NCBI GenBank assembly: GCA_943370025.1
Contig: CALRPI020000004.1
Location: forward strand, 55,711 to 119,710
From: JAAUUE01 sp943370025
Lineage (GTDB): Bacteria > Cyanobacteriota > Cyanobacteriia > Cyanobacteriales > JAAUUE01
Length of the DNA stretch: 64,000 bases
Direction of reading: 5' to 3'
The notes beneath the pieces are model-generated. The model made no database searches. It was given only the letters and a program-made list of their open reading frames with translations, and was not told where the DNA came from. Each line of letters opens with the position of its first letter. The stretch's first letter is position 1. The position numbers were made by a program, and so were the translations under genes. Shown one piece after another: positions 45,006 through 53,955 of the stretch.

Positions 45006-46268
45006 GTGAATACTCCTACAGATTCCAACTCTAAATCAACTAACCCTCAAGCACAGCAACTCTACGACCATCTGCTGCGCTTGGCTCAATCTGTCCCTCC
45101 CTCGGAAATGATTGGGCGCTTTCGCCATCTTTTTTTAGAAACCACAGGCTATGATCACCCGGAAGTTTCTAGTGCGCTTCAAGAACTAGCTCTCTCAAAA
45201 CAGGCTGAGGAAGATTTCCGGTTTATTATTAATCGCTGTTTCTACATTTTGGTGAATACTTGGCAGGTACAACCCCAGTTCCAAGCGGCTATTCCTGAAT
45301 TAGTAGCTTTACTTGAAGAACCAGTGATTTTAGGGAGTACTAATTCCCGTGGGGTGCGGCGAGTGCGGGAAATGATGAATCTCTTTCATGAAACAGATCA
45401 ATCTTTGACCTTGCGCCGCCTTGGTCAGGTATTTAAGGCTCAGGAGCCGATCGAAGGGAGTTCACCCGTAGGCAATTTAATTCAGCGCTACCCCTATCTT
45501 TATGGTCATTGTCTTCTGAGTGAGGAGAGCGACTACCAGCAAAAACGGACTATCCGAAATATTCAAGAACGGAGCCAGCAGAAATTTGAAACCGATCTGT
45601 CCCATTACGTTACCTATCAAGTCCGGTTGGCGCAACGTTTAAAAGCCGGCTCCGATCGAGGGATTGAAGTTGTCGAAAATCCTACCCTTTTGAGCGATCG
45701 TGAACTAGGCTCTGCCCTGAAGCAGTATGTAGGTAAAGTCCAAAGTGGCAAAACTCACCGAGATATTGCCGATAGTTTCATCTCCCACAGTCAACACCTA
45801 TCCAATTACAAAGCCTTTAAGCAGGACTTCTATCAATACCTGACCATGGCAATCGACCCTGCCTTTGGCAAGCGTCGGTTTAATGATAGTTTGTATGACT
45901 ATGTACTAAATATTTCTCCTCAAAATGATAGTAAAAAACCCGATGAGTTTATGATCATCCGCACCTGTAGCCAAGTATTAAACTATCTGGTCGTTGAGAG
46001 TGTGCAAAAGCCCCAACACTTTGTATTTGTGGATTTGATTACCAATCTAGGTTCCACCTATACGATCGGCTTACTCCTAAAAATTCTCATGATTTGCAGC
46101 AAGGTTAAGCCCTATCTGGAAAAAAGATTTGCCATCTTATTTAATCACTACGAAACCTCTTCTAAAGATGGCGTGCCTTGGTTAGTAAAATCCTTGGAAA
46201 ATCTCAATGTTGGCTTGAGCATCCACTTTGGTAATGCTGATGTTTCTTGCATATCCCATATCATGTAG
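45006..46268 (+). CDS. Conserved cyanobacterial protein of unknown function
   Basis: This 420-aa protein starts at the GTG at 45006. It has no membrane segments or signal peptide. It is largely helical, with blocks such as EDFRFIINRCFYILVNTWQ, PVILGSTNSRGVRRVREMM and NLIQRYPYLYGHCLLSEESD that look highly conserved. The sequence between residues 190 and 260 is basic (RNIQERSQQKFE). I recall similar long proteins being widespread in cyanobacteria, but no function is known. It ends before a family A/C repeat pair. Confidence 0.8.
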   Translation: MNTPTDSNSKSTNPQAQQLYDHLLRLAQSVPPSEMIGRFRHLFLETTGYDHPEVSSALQELALSKQAEEDFRFIINRCFYILVNTWQVQPQFQAAIPELVALLEEPVILGSTNSRGVRRVREMMNLFHETDQSLTLRRLGQVFKAQEPIEGSSPVGNLIQRYPYLYGHCLLSEESDYQQKRTIRNIQERSQQKFETDLSHYVTYQVRLAQRLKAGSDRGIEVVENPTLLSDRELGSALKQYVGKVQSGKTHRDIADSFISHSQHLSNYKAFKQDFYQYLTMAIDPAFGKRRFNDSLYDYVLNISPQNDSKKPDEFMIIRTCSQVLNYLVVESVQKPQHFVFVDLITNLGSTYTIGLLLKILMICSKVKPYLEKRFAILFNHYETSSKDGVPWLVKSLENLNVGLSIHFGNADVSCISHIM

Positions 46269-46389
46269 GTCAAACCCACCATTCTTGTATTTTAGAAATA
46301 AAGCAACTTGATGCTAACTTACCCCACTCAGAGCAGATTCCCTTTGGGGTATTGCTTAGCAGGGGTTCAACTACCTCTATTAAAGTTTG

Positions 46390-46496
46390 TTACAGCAGTT
46401 TGAGAGTGGGTGGCTACAGCCACCCACTCTCAAAACCAACATGGATAGGACTTGCAATATTTGTAGTGTGTCTCATTTGAACGCAAAGTGCTGTAA
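46390..46496 (+). repeat. Palindromic element, family A copy 4
   Basis: It is 107 bp from TTACAGCAGTTTGAG to GCAAAGTGCTGTAA. The stem GAGAGTGGGTGGC / GCCACCCACTCTC is perfect. It is followed at once by a family C element. Confidence 0.9.
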
Positions 46497-46497
46497 A

Positions 46498-46608
46498 TAA
46501 GACTTACGCACTGCCGAAGAATTATCCAAAGGGTCTTGGTTTTTGCGGGTGCGGAGCACCCGCAAAAACTTCCACAACTATTTATAATTCATTGGCAGTG
46601 CGTATTTG
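46498..46608. repeat. Palindromic element, family C copy 5
   Basis: It begins AAGACTTACGCACTGCC, carries the stem GTTTTTGCGGGTGC / GCACCCGCAAAAAC (46539-46569), and ends ATTGGCAGTGCGTATTTG. It directly abuts family A copy 4. Confidence 0.8.
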
Positions 46609-46662
46609 TTAACGTTTCTTTTCCTAGCTGAAGTCGGACAACAGACTTGAGAATAGCTATAA

Positions 46663-48063
46663 TCATGGGTCTAGCTCAGGCTGTTGCCTCTTTTGGATCT
46701 TATCGAGAACTAGAGATAAGCCATAGCCTGCTACTAAACAGACGATCGGCATCAGGGGATGGCGATACCTACCCTGCCCTACGGTGCCGCCACCAACAAC
46801 GATAAAATAAGCGCCTACGCTCAAAATCGTAAATAGTTGCAGACCGCCTACGGGTAATCTTCCCCAGAGACCGACTATAGACAGAATTATAAAAGACCAA
46901 GACAACACTCCCAAAATTAAATACATGGCTAAGAGGTCTGGAGCTTTGACAACCATATTTTTTAAATGGACTAATATCCCATCTTGAAAGGTTGTCCCCG
47001 TGCGGGCGGGGAAGTCGATGGGACTGCCAAAGAGGATTTGATAATCACTGACAGCAGGTCCTAGCAGAGTTCTGATCACTCCATCAAAATGCATTAAAGT
47101 GTAACGGGGCAGATTATCCTTGATAGTGCGAGAACCCTCCTTTTCCATACTCTGAAAAACTTGGCTCTTATTGCAGGTAATTTTGTCTGGAGCAATCTTA
47201 GGTCCATGGAGGCTTTGGTTAAAACACATGACCTTGGGATCATTCTTATCCATGGCTAGTTGAATGTCATTAAAATTGCGACCAGTTTTATTAGCTTCGA
47301 TCGCTGGAGCTGTCCAGTAGTAGAGATTAACTGCATTTACCGAAGAAAAGGCCGGATAATTGGCAACTCGAAGATTGCGCCAATGCCAAATTCCCAAGAG
47401 ACTCACAGAAATTAAAAAGAAGCCGACGGCGTGGAGCAGGAGATTTTTTTTATTCGGCTCTTGCCAGATCACCCAGATTACCATCCCCAGAAATATCAAC
47501 ACAGGCAGGTAATAACTAATCGGTCTAACATAGGCAGAAATCACTAGGGTGATCCCCGCGATCACTAAATCTAGAAATTTCTTATTGTCTACATAGCGCA
47601 AGAAATAGTAGAGAAATATCGTAAAAATTGTCGAGAATAAAGTTTCCGTGAGGATTTTGCTAGTAAAGAGAACTGAGATGGGTTCGATCGTATAAATACC
47701 AACACACAGCAAAGCCACCCGTTCCTTTTTATACAACAACAAGGCAGTTTGATAGATGAAGTAGCCCGTGAGACAACTCAAAGCTACTTGAAGCAATATC
47801 GTTACCGCCTCCACATTGCCCAACCAAACACTAGGAACTAAAAATAGAGGGTAGCCCGGAGTCCGAAATAACTCTGGCAAGCCATCATAGTAACCATTGA
47901 ACTTGCCCGTAGTAGCCAGTTCTACTGCAGGTCTAACGTAGGAATTAGTATCTGCTGCATGGAAGATTTCTGGACTCTGGGGATGAAGAATCCAAGCCAA
48001 GATAGGCAACCCAAGCCTGAGCACAAAGGCAAATGCCAAAATACGAAATAAAGACTTATTCAC
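46663..48063 (-). CDS. Membrane glycosyltransferase (GT39/ArnT-like)
   Basis: This 466-aa protein has 10-12 membrane helices. An acidic pair near the first extracellular loop (FHAADTNSYVRPAVELATTG, about residues 34-53) matches the catalytic Asp of GT-C enzymes. Other features are GYPLFLVPSVWLG and the C-terminal VGQGRYRHPLMPIV. Such enzymes take sugars from polyprenyl phosphate and add them to an acceptor in the periplasm. The GT2 gene at 49292 could make the lipid-linked donor. The gene is divergent from the acyltransferase gene. Confidence 0.82.
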   Translation of the reverse strand: MNKSLFRILAFAFVLRLGLPILAWILHPQSPEIFHAADTNSYVRPAVELATTGKFNGYYDGLPELFRTPGYPLFLVPSVWLGNVEAVTILLQVALSCLTGYFIYQTALLLYKKERVALLCVGIYTIEPISVLFTSKILTETLFSTIFTIFLYYFLRYVDNKKFLDLVIAGITLVISAYVRPISYYLPVLIFLGMVIWVIWQEPNKKNLLLHAVGFFLISVSLLGIWHWRNLRVANYPAFSSVNAVNLYYWTAPAIEANKTGRNFNDIQLAMDKNDPKVMCFNQSLHGPKIAPDKITCNKSQVFQSMEKEGSRTIKDNLPRYTLMHFDGVIRTLLGPAVSDYQILFGSPIDFPARTGTTFQDGILVHLKNMVVKAPDLLAMYLILGVLSWSFIILSIVGLWGRLPVGGLQLFTILSVGAYFIVVGGGTVGQGRYRHPLMPIVCLVAGYGLSLVLDKIQKRQQPELDP

Positions 48064-48425
48064 TGGAGTTTAGGTGTTTTTTGATAATTCTAGATTATCT
48101 TTAGGTGGACTATGAGCTTTTCATATAACTTCACAGAAATTTTACATGACTTTTAAGTAATTTCACTAAAGCATTATAATTTTAGATACTTCTGCTTCTA
48201 TGATTAAAGATAATATTATCCACCCAAAGGTTTCAAATCCTAGGTTGGGTGAGATTAAAAATTTCTTCTCTAAAGAAATTACTTGCCAGACCTGAAGGGT
48301 TTATTGCAAGGTATTCATGGATGGGAACAGGGAATAGGGTACCCCAAACCTTATTTCTCAAGCAATTCCTTTGCATCGCTACCTAATTAAAACCCTTAAT
48401 CCTTTTATAAATTAACTAGCTAAGG
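48064..48425. promoter_or_regulatory. Gap between divergent GT39-like and acyltransferase genes
   Basis: A perfect TATAAT lies at 48175-48180 on the + strand. A possible -35 region is upstream but not clear. No palindromic element is present. AT-rich stretches flank it. Confidence 0.45.
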
Positions 48426-49178
48426 ATGAAAGCAAAACCATCTGCTTTACAAAGTATCAACCTTTATCTCGATCGCCAAGCCACAAGCTGGGGTCACTAT
48501 TTGCTAGAGCAATTAACTATAGCTTTAGTTGGTTGGATTCCTACCCTTTTGGGAGTGGGAATCAGAGCCTTAGTCTATAGATTTATTTTAAAAATGGATG
48601 GATTGGCCGCCATAGAAAATGGAGTAAGGTTAAGGATGTGTAGCAATATTCGCCTTGGTTCTGGGGTTTACCTCGACCAAGGTGTTTATCTCCACGCCTG
48701 TCCCCAAGGCATAGATATTGGTGCGGAATCGATCGTTATGCACGGTGCAATCTTGCATGTCTATAATTTTCGGAATCTGCCCCAATCTCAAATCAAAATT
48801 GGTTGCCAAAGCCTAATTGGCGAATATACCGTTATTCGAGGCCAGGGGGGCGTAACTATCGGCGATCGAGTCTATACGTCTCCCTTTACACAGATTTTGG
48901 CAGTCAATCATGTTTTTAGTGATCCTGATCGTTCTTTTGTGGAGCAAGGGATCACTGCCGAAGGGATTGTCATCGAAGATGATGTTTGGATTGGGGCAGG
49001 GGCAATTATTACTGATGGGGTCAGAATTGGCAAAGGTGCTGTAGTTGCAGCCGGAGCGGTGGTCACAAAAAATGTCCCTCCACATACGGTAGTGGCTGGT
49101 GTTCCCGCTAAACCAATCAAAGAAATCACAGGTGACTCTGGTCACGACCAATCAAAGATCATCTACATGGATAAATAA
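48426..49178 (+). CDS. Acyltransferase with left-handed beta-helix
   Basis: This 250-aa protein has a hydrophobic N-terminal region (WGHYLLEQLTIALVGWIPTLLGVGIRALVYRF, about 22-52). Hexapeptide repeats follow: LRMCSNIRLGSGVYLDQGVYLHA, IDIGAESIVMHGAILH and IEDDVWIGAGAIITDGVRIGKGAVVAAGAVV. The catalytic-type His is in NHVFSDPDR. Members acetylate or otherwise acylate sugars. It opens a rightward cluster with the GT2 and radical SAM genes. Confidence 0.88.
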   Translation: MKAKPSALQSINLYLDRQATSWGHYLLEQLTIALVGWIPTLLGVGIRALVYRFILKMDGLAAIENGVRLRMCSNIRLGSGVYLDQGVYLHACPQGIDIGAESIVMHGAILHVYNFRNLPQSQIKIGCQSLIGEYTVIRGQGGVTIGDRVYTSPFTQILAVNHVFSDPDRSFVEQGITAEGIVIEDDVWIGAGAIITDGVRIGKGAVVAAGAVVTKNVPPHTVVAGVPAKPIKEITGDSGHDQSKIIYMDK

Positions 49179-49182
49179 ACTT

Positions 49183-49273
49183 GGGAGTGCTTAGGGAGGT
49201 AATCATTTACCTTGCAGTGTAGGGTAAATTATTACCAATATTAATTACCAAAAAATATTACTCTAGGACTACC
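49183..49273. repeat. Palindromic element, family H copy 2 (degenerate)
   Basis: The stem GGTAATCATTTACC / GGTAAATTATTACC at 49198-49236 has two mismatches. The ends GGGAGTGC and GGACTACC match the copy at 52334-52408. Confidence 0.6.
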
Positions 49274-49291
49274 ATAAACTTACCTAAAGCC

Positions 49292-50494
49292 ATGACTACA
49301 CTTTCAGTTGTTATTCCTGCTTACAACGAAGAAAACGGCATTGCCGAGATCGTTGAGCGAGTCCTCAAAATCCAGCCTGCCCTAGCGGAGGTGGGAGTGG
49401 ATCACCTAGAACTCATTGTTGTTAACGATGCTTCTAAAGACCGCACTGCGGAGGTCGCTGGGAGCATTCCCGGCGTGAGACTAATTAACCATCCAGTTAA
49501 TAAAGGCTATGGCGGGGCACTCAAGACCGGCTTCTCCAATGCAACAGGAGATCTAGTCGGGTTCCTTGATGCCGATGGCACTTACCCTCCCGAATACTTT
49601 CCCCAACTTTGCCAAGTGGCAATGAAGGATGCAGAACTAGTAATTGGTTCTCGCTTGGCAGGGGAAAAGAGTCAAATGCCAGCTATTCGCAGAATCGGCA
49701 ATATCTTCTTTGCTGGATTGCTGACGCTGATTAGTCGCCAAAAAGTAACTGACAGTGCTAGTGGAATGCGGGTGTTTCGCCGGGATGTGATTTCTCGCAT
49801 ATTTCCCTTGCCGGATGGCTTAAATCTAACTCCAGTAATGAGTACACGAGCTATCCATGAAGGAGTAAAAATAGCAGAAGTCCCTATTCCCTATAGCGTC
49901 CGGGTGGGACGATCGAAACTGAGTGTAGTCAAAGATGGCCGGATTTTTCTTCAATCCATGGTCTGGACTGCCTTAACCTATAATCCTGTGCGGATTTTGG
50001 GAATGATTGGTTTAGTGGGGATTGCGATCGCCCTAGCTTTAGCAGCCCACTTTACCTTAGGTCGATTCTCTGGCAATACCAATATCCAGAACTGGCAGGT
50101 TGTCCAACTTTGTGTGGGGATGGTAGCAGGAGTTACGGGGCTAAATATTTTTATCCTCGGTGTAGCTTTTAACTATCTAGTATCCCTATTTGTGAAGCAA
50201 CCAGTCCGCCATGGATTATTTGGGCGGATGATCTTTAAGCAACCCTTAGATCAACAATTCGGCTGGATTGGAGCCTTAGCCGTTCTCATTGGTTTAGTTG
50301 CTGGGATCTCCACTGTCGCGATGGGAATGAATACCTGGTCAATTAATAGAATCTGGCTTTATTTGATCAGTAGTTCCATGCTAATTCTCCTAGGAGTCCA
50401 GTTAATTATCTACTGGTCAATACTTCGAGTTTTGGATGAATTAGGACAACGGGAAATATTAACCCAGAAAGATTTAGGAAGTACTGAAGCTTGA
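49292..50494 (+). CDS. Family 2 glycosyltransferase, polyprenyl-phosphate type
   Basis: This 400-aa protein has a GT-A domain: VVIPAYNEENGIAEIVERV, VVNDASKDRTAEVA, DADGTYPPEYFPQL (the DxD-type acidic site) and VIGSRLAGEK. Four C-terminal membrane helices follow from about residue 240. The architecture matches dolichol/undecaprenyl-phosphate hexose synthases. It may supply the lipid-linked sugar used by the GT39-like enzyme at 46663, with the SMR-like protein at 52434 as carrier flippase. Those links are inference from architecture and position. Confidence 0.92.
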   Translation: MTTLSVVIPAYNEENGIAEIVERVLKIQPALAEVGVDHLELIVVNDASKDRTAEVAGSIPGVRLINHPVNKGYGGALKTGFSNATGDLVGFLDADGTYPPEYFPQLCQVAMKDAELVIGSRLAGEKSQMPAIRRIGNIFFAGLLTLISRQKVTDSASGMRVFRRDVISRIFPLPDGLNLTPVMSTRAIHEGVKIAEVPIPYSVRVGRSKLSVVKDGRIFLQSMVWTALTYNPVRILGMIGLVGIAIALALAAHFTLGRFSGNTNIQNWQVVQLCVGMVAGVTGLNIFILGVAFNYLVSLFVKQPVRHGLFGRMIFKQPLDQQFGWIGALAVLIGLVAGISTVAMGMNTWSINRIWLYLISSSMLILLGVQLIIYWSILRVLDELGQREILTQKDLGSTEA

Positions 50495-50613
50495 GGATTG
50501 TTAGCAACCTTCCCCTAGATTCAGTGTCATAATGAAAGGATGGGATAAGGGGTTCCCAAGAGCTTTTAAATCTACTCAATTCAACTATTAGCAACCTATT
50601 CGCAATAGGGAGG

Positions 50614-52272
50614 ATGAAAAAGATGGCAGTTAAAGATCTATCCAAACAAAATCGTGGTAAAGGTGCAACTCTGAAAGTTCCACCGCCAATGTTTCCCAAT
50701 GCTGATGAGATTGTGCGGCAGGGACTCCTAGAAGACCAACAACACGTGGAAATGGTGGATATTTTGTTGGTAAACCCACCTTCTCCCGATGGAGATATCT
50801 GGATTCGCAGCCAACACAGGGTGGGGCGACGCACTAGAGAAAATATGATCTGGCCCCAAGTCTCCTTGGCTCAAATGGCGGCGTTGTTACATCCGACCTA
50901 TTCCGTGAAAATTGTTGATGCGATCGCAGAACGAATGGGTTGGCCAGAATTTACCAAGATTCTTGATAAATATCAACCCCGCTTCTATCTAACCCAAGTC
51001 ACTGCTCCTACCCTAGAAAATGATATGTACGGGGCTTTTTTGGCTAAGGCACGGGGAGCCTATACGATCGCCTTCGGTACCCACGTTACTCCCATCCCAA
51101 AGGAAACTTTACGCAGTTTTCCCTCCCTCGATTTTGTGTTAGTAGGGGAACCAGACCTTACCATCCGGGATTTGATGGACTATGTTGACCAGAAGTATGA
51201 GCAACGCCCCGATAATATCAAGAAACTATTTGCAGAACACGATCCTAGCTATAAGCCTTCTATCAGAGAAGCAGATAGCCCCCTAGACTTTTCTGAGGTC
51301 AAAGGATTAGCTTGGCGCAAAGATGGAGAAGCGGTGATTAATATCAGCCGCCCCTTCATCCATAACCTGAGTGATCTCCCCCTGCCTCTCCATGAGCTTC
51401 TGCCCTTGCAAAAGTATCGGATGCCTTTAATCAAAGGAGCTTTTACCTTTATTGTGACTAGCCGGGGTTGTCCTGCTGCCTGCACCTACTGCATTAAGCA
51501 TGTGAGCTACCAGTTCAGTGCCCGGATCCGCACCCCAGAAAATATCATGCAGGAATTGTGGCTCCTCAAGAAACTGGGGATCAACAATATTCACATGTAT
51601 GCTGACTTGTTTACCGTCAACCGGGAGCAGGTAATCAGTCTTTGTAAGCTGATGATCGAGCAGAAGATCAACCTCCGCTGGACTTGCAATAGTCGGGTAG
51701 ATTACGTTGATGAAGAAATGCTGACTTTGATGGCTCAAGCGGGCTGCTGGTTAATTTCTTGGGGCTTAGAAAGCGGCAATGAACAGATCCTAAAACATGC
51801 TCGTAAGGGTGCTTATCCAGAGAAAGCGGCTAACTCCTTAAGCATTGCGAGAAGAGTAGGCATCAAAAACTGGGGGTATTTTATTATCGGTTTACCCGGT
51901 GAAACAGAAACTACGATCAAGGAAACGATCGCCTTCTCAAAGAAATTACCCGTAGATATTGCCCTATTCCATGTGGCAGCCCCCTATCCCGGCACTCCCT
52001 TCTTCTTTGAAGTGGTGAAAAACGGTTGGTTCCGCCCCGGCACTCGTTGGGAACAGGTGGATATGGATAAAGGTACCGTCCTTGATTACCCAGACCTCCC
52101 GGCTGAACGTCTACTGTATTGGCAGAAAGAGGCATTCCGGCAATGGGCTTTCCGACCTGAGCCAATCATGACTTATCTGAAAATGGTTGTGTCTGATGTA
52201 TCCACGATCAAATCTGCGATCAATGTCGGGATGCAGCATCTTACTTGGTCTTTAGGTAATGCTGAAGACTAA
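50614..52272 (+). CDS. B12-binding-domain radical SAM protein
   Basis: This 552-aa protein has an N-terminal B12-binding domain (about 45-190: DILLVNPPSPDGD, VSLAQMAALLHPTYSVKIVDAIAERMG). The radical SAM core follows, with the cluster motif RGCPAACTYC (CxxxCxxC), then LGINNIHMYADLFTVN and IGLPGETETTIKETI. These enzymes catalyse methylations, ring contractions or C-C bond steps on lipids, sugars or peptides. The adjacent GT2 gene suggests a sugar or polyprenyl-linked substrate. The start at 50614 follows GGGAGG (50608-50613) closely; the ATG four codons later is an alternative and better spaced. Confidence 0.92.
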   Translation: MKKMAVKDLSKQNRGKGATLKVPPPMFPNADEIVRQGLLEDQQHVEMVDILLVNPPSPDGDIWIRSQHRVGRRTRENMIWPQVSLAQMAALLHPTYSVKIVDAIAERMGWPEFTKILDKYQPRFYLTQVTAPTLENDMYGAFLAKARGAYTIAFGTHVTPIPKETLRSFPSLDFVLVGEPDLTIRDLMDYVDQKYEQRPDNIKKLFAEHDPSYKPSIREADSPLDFSEVKGLAWRKDGEAVINISRPFIHNLSDLPLPLHELLPLQKYRMPLIKGAFTFIVTSRGCPAACTYCIKHVSYQFSARIRTPENIMQELWLLKKLGINNIHMYADLFTVNREQVISLCKLMIEQKINLRWTCNSRVDYVDEEMLTLMAQAGCWLISWGLESGNEQILKHARKGAYPEKAANSLSIARRVGIKNWGYFIIGLPGETETTIKETIAFSKKLPVDIALFHVAAPYPGTPFFFEVVKNGWFRPGTRWEQVDMDKGTVLDYPDLPAERLLYWQKEAFRQWAFRPEPIMTYLKMVVSDVSTIKSAINVGMQHLTWSLGNAED

Positions 52273-52301
52273 TTGGTCTAGACAAGACTAATTTATTCCC
52301 T

Positions 52302-52324
52302 AGGGACGGCGTATATCCGTCCCT
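52302..52324 (+). terminator. Hairpin after the radical SAM gene
   Basis: AGGGACGG and CCGTCCCT form an 8-bp stem followed by TATTAATTT. Confidence 0.6.
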
Positions 52325-52333
52325 TATTAATTT

Positions 52334-52408
52334 GGTAGTGCCGAAGTAAGGATGTCCGCCGTATTGCGGGGGACATCCTTACCTAGAAATCATTACCTTA
52401 GAACTACC
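52334..52408. repeat. Palindromic element, family H copy 3
   Basis: The stem GTAAGGATGTCCGCC is mirrored as GCGGGGGACATCCTTAC with small bulges, and the ends GGTAGT and ACTACC are inverted. Confidence 0.75.
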
Positions 52409-52433
52409 ATTATTTTTAGGGTTTTGAATATAT

Positions 52434-52802
52434 ATGACTCCAACACAAATATTTTTGTTGATTATGACGGCGGCCGTGGGGGCAGTGGGACAGTTTTTTC
52501 TGAAGGCCGGGGCAATCAAGATCCCAGCGATCGCAGCAACGGATGTTATTGGTAAAGTCTGGGGCATCTTCACTATCCCCGAATTATTATTTGGTTTGTT
52601 GTGTTATGGATTGGGTTCTGTGGGCTATGTGGCTTTATTAACTAAGGTTCCCTTGAGTGTAGTGGGGCCATCGATCGCCATGGGCTACATTTTTTCGGTG
52701 ATAATTGGCTACTTTTGGTTCCGAGAAGCAATTTCTCTCCCTCGTTTATTGGGTCTGGCAATGATTTTTAGTGGAGTACTCTTAGTAATTCTCAAAAAAT
52801 AA
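52434..52802 (+). CDS. Small EamA/SMR-like membrane protein (ArnE-like)
   Basis: This 122-aa protein has four membrane helices, as in the SMR/ArnE group: IFLLIMTAAVGAVGQFFLKAGA, LLFGLLCYGLGSVGYVALLTKV, SIAMGYIFSVIIGYFWFRE and LLGLAMIFSGVLLVILKK. ArnE/ArnF homologues flip undecaprenyl-phosphate sugars. The neighbours (polyprenyl GT2, GT39-like transferase) fit that role. Drug export is the alternative. Confidence 0.85.
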   Translation: MTPTQIFLLIMTAAVGAVGQFFLKAGAIKIPAIAATDVIGKVWGIFTIPELLFGLLCYGLGSVGYVALLTKVPLSVVGPSIAMGYIFSVIIGYFWFREAISLPRLLGLAMIFSGVLLVILKK

Positions 52803-52818
52803 TTTCTGCATTAAAAAG

Positions 52819-53784
52819 CTACTGAATTTTATCAGTAGGCTGTTCCTGAGCCTGTCCCTGAACCAGAAAAAACATGGCACTGAGAGTCAAAAGCATCCCT
52901 AATCCTTGGCTGATGTTTAATTGCTCTCCCAAAAATAGATAAGCTCCCCCCACGCTAAAAACCGGAATGAGACAGAGGAATTGGGCAGCAATATTGGCTG
53001 GGATACCTTGGAGTGCCATCAGATATAGCCAAAACCCTAGGGCATAGTTAACGATACCGGAGATCATCGCCATCACCCATGTTAATAAGGATAAACTAGC
53101 CACGGCAGATAGGTCTGGATTTCCCCAAAGCAGCCAAATAATCATAACTCCTAACAAACCAATACTTTGTTGCATAGCAGCTAGGGGCAGGGGGGCTAAT
53201 TGCTCTACATTTTTACGACTAAGCACCACGTATATGGCAGCGCAGAAGGTTCCCACTGCTACCAAGAGATTTCCTCCTAAAGAACTGTGATTCAAGCTAA
53301 ACTCTAAGCCGATCGTCAGGACGATGCCCACGATCGCTACCCCAGCTAAGAACAGTAGGGAGAAACTTAATTTCTCTTTCAGGAATATCCACGCCAACCC
53401 GATGACCATAATTGGTTCCAAGGTGCCAATTAAAGCTGCTTCGCTGGCGGTAGTCCCAGATAATCCCACTAAAGCAAAGCTGTAGGCTAACCCCGGTTCT
53501 AATAATCCCGGCAGTCCCAAGGGGATCGATCGCCATAAACCAGACCAAGATAGCTGGGTTTCTCCCCCCAACCAGACTAAAACCCACAGGAAGCAAACGC
53601 TGGTAGTTAGTTGCACCACCAATAAAGTCAAAGGAGGAAAGTAGGTTAAGCCCCCTTTACTCATGACTGTCCCTAATCCCCAAGCTGCCACAGAACCAAC
53701 CATAATCCCCAAGGCGTGATCTCGGCGGAAATTCTTTCCAGAAAGACGATTGACCTTTTTGCTGGTTTTATTCCCAGTGTCCAT
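52819..53784 (-). CDS. EamA family transporter (DMT superfamily)
   Basis: This 321-aa protein has ten membrane helices in two EamA halves. Marks are GSVAAWGLGTVMSKGGLTYFPP, SEAALIGTLEPIMVIGLAWIFLKEKLS and the second-half GIPANIAAQFLCLIPVFSVGGAYLFLGEQLN. It exports or imports small metabolites. The gene is divergent from the ABATE/CGNR regulator, 171 bp away, so the regulator may control it. Confidence 0.92.
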   Translation of the reverse strand: MDTGNKTSKKVNRLSGKNFRRDHALGIMVGSVAAWGLGTVMSKGGLTYFPPLTLLVVQLTTSVCFLWVLVWLGGETQLSWSGLWRSIPLGLPGLLEPGLAYSFALVGLSGTTASEAALIGTLEPIMVIGLAWIFLKEKLSFSLLFLAGVAIVGIVLTIGLEFSLNHSSLGGNLLVAVGTFCAAIYVVLSRKNVEQLAPLPLAAMQQSIGLLGVMIIWLLWGNPDLSAVASLSLLTWVMAMISGIVNYALGFWLYLMALQGIPANIAAQFLCLIPVFSVGGAYLFLGEQLNISQGLGMLLTLSAMFFLVQGQAQEQPTDKIQ

Positions 53785-53955
53785 GCTTTTACCTAACCAT
53801 TATCAATAAACAAACTGGTTAGATTATAGAAGAGGTCATTCTAACTAGTCAAGTCATCTATAATGGTTACAATGGCAAATCCGGGTTAGATAATATCCCT
53901 ATTTTCTGAGTCTGCGACGGCGGACTTTGCTCTTGTAGCAGCGGTTTCAACCGCC

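Noticed and set aside
46247..46480. Open frame of 77 codons after the 420-aa gene
   Set aside because: It overlaps the end of the real gene and runs through the family A repeat; no ribosome site or protein character.
48813..49151. Leftward open frames opposite the acyltransferase gene
   Set aside because: They are antisense shadows of the hexapeptide-repeat coding sequence and have no start context.
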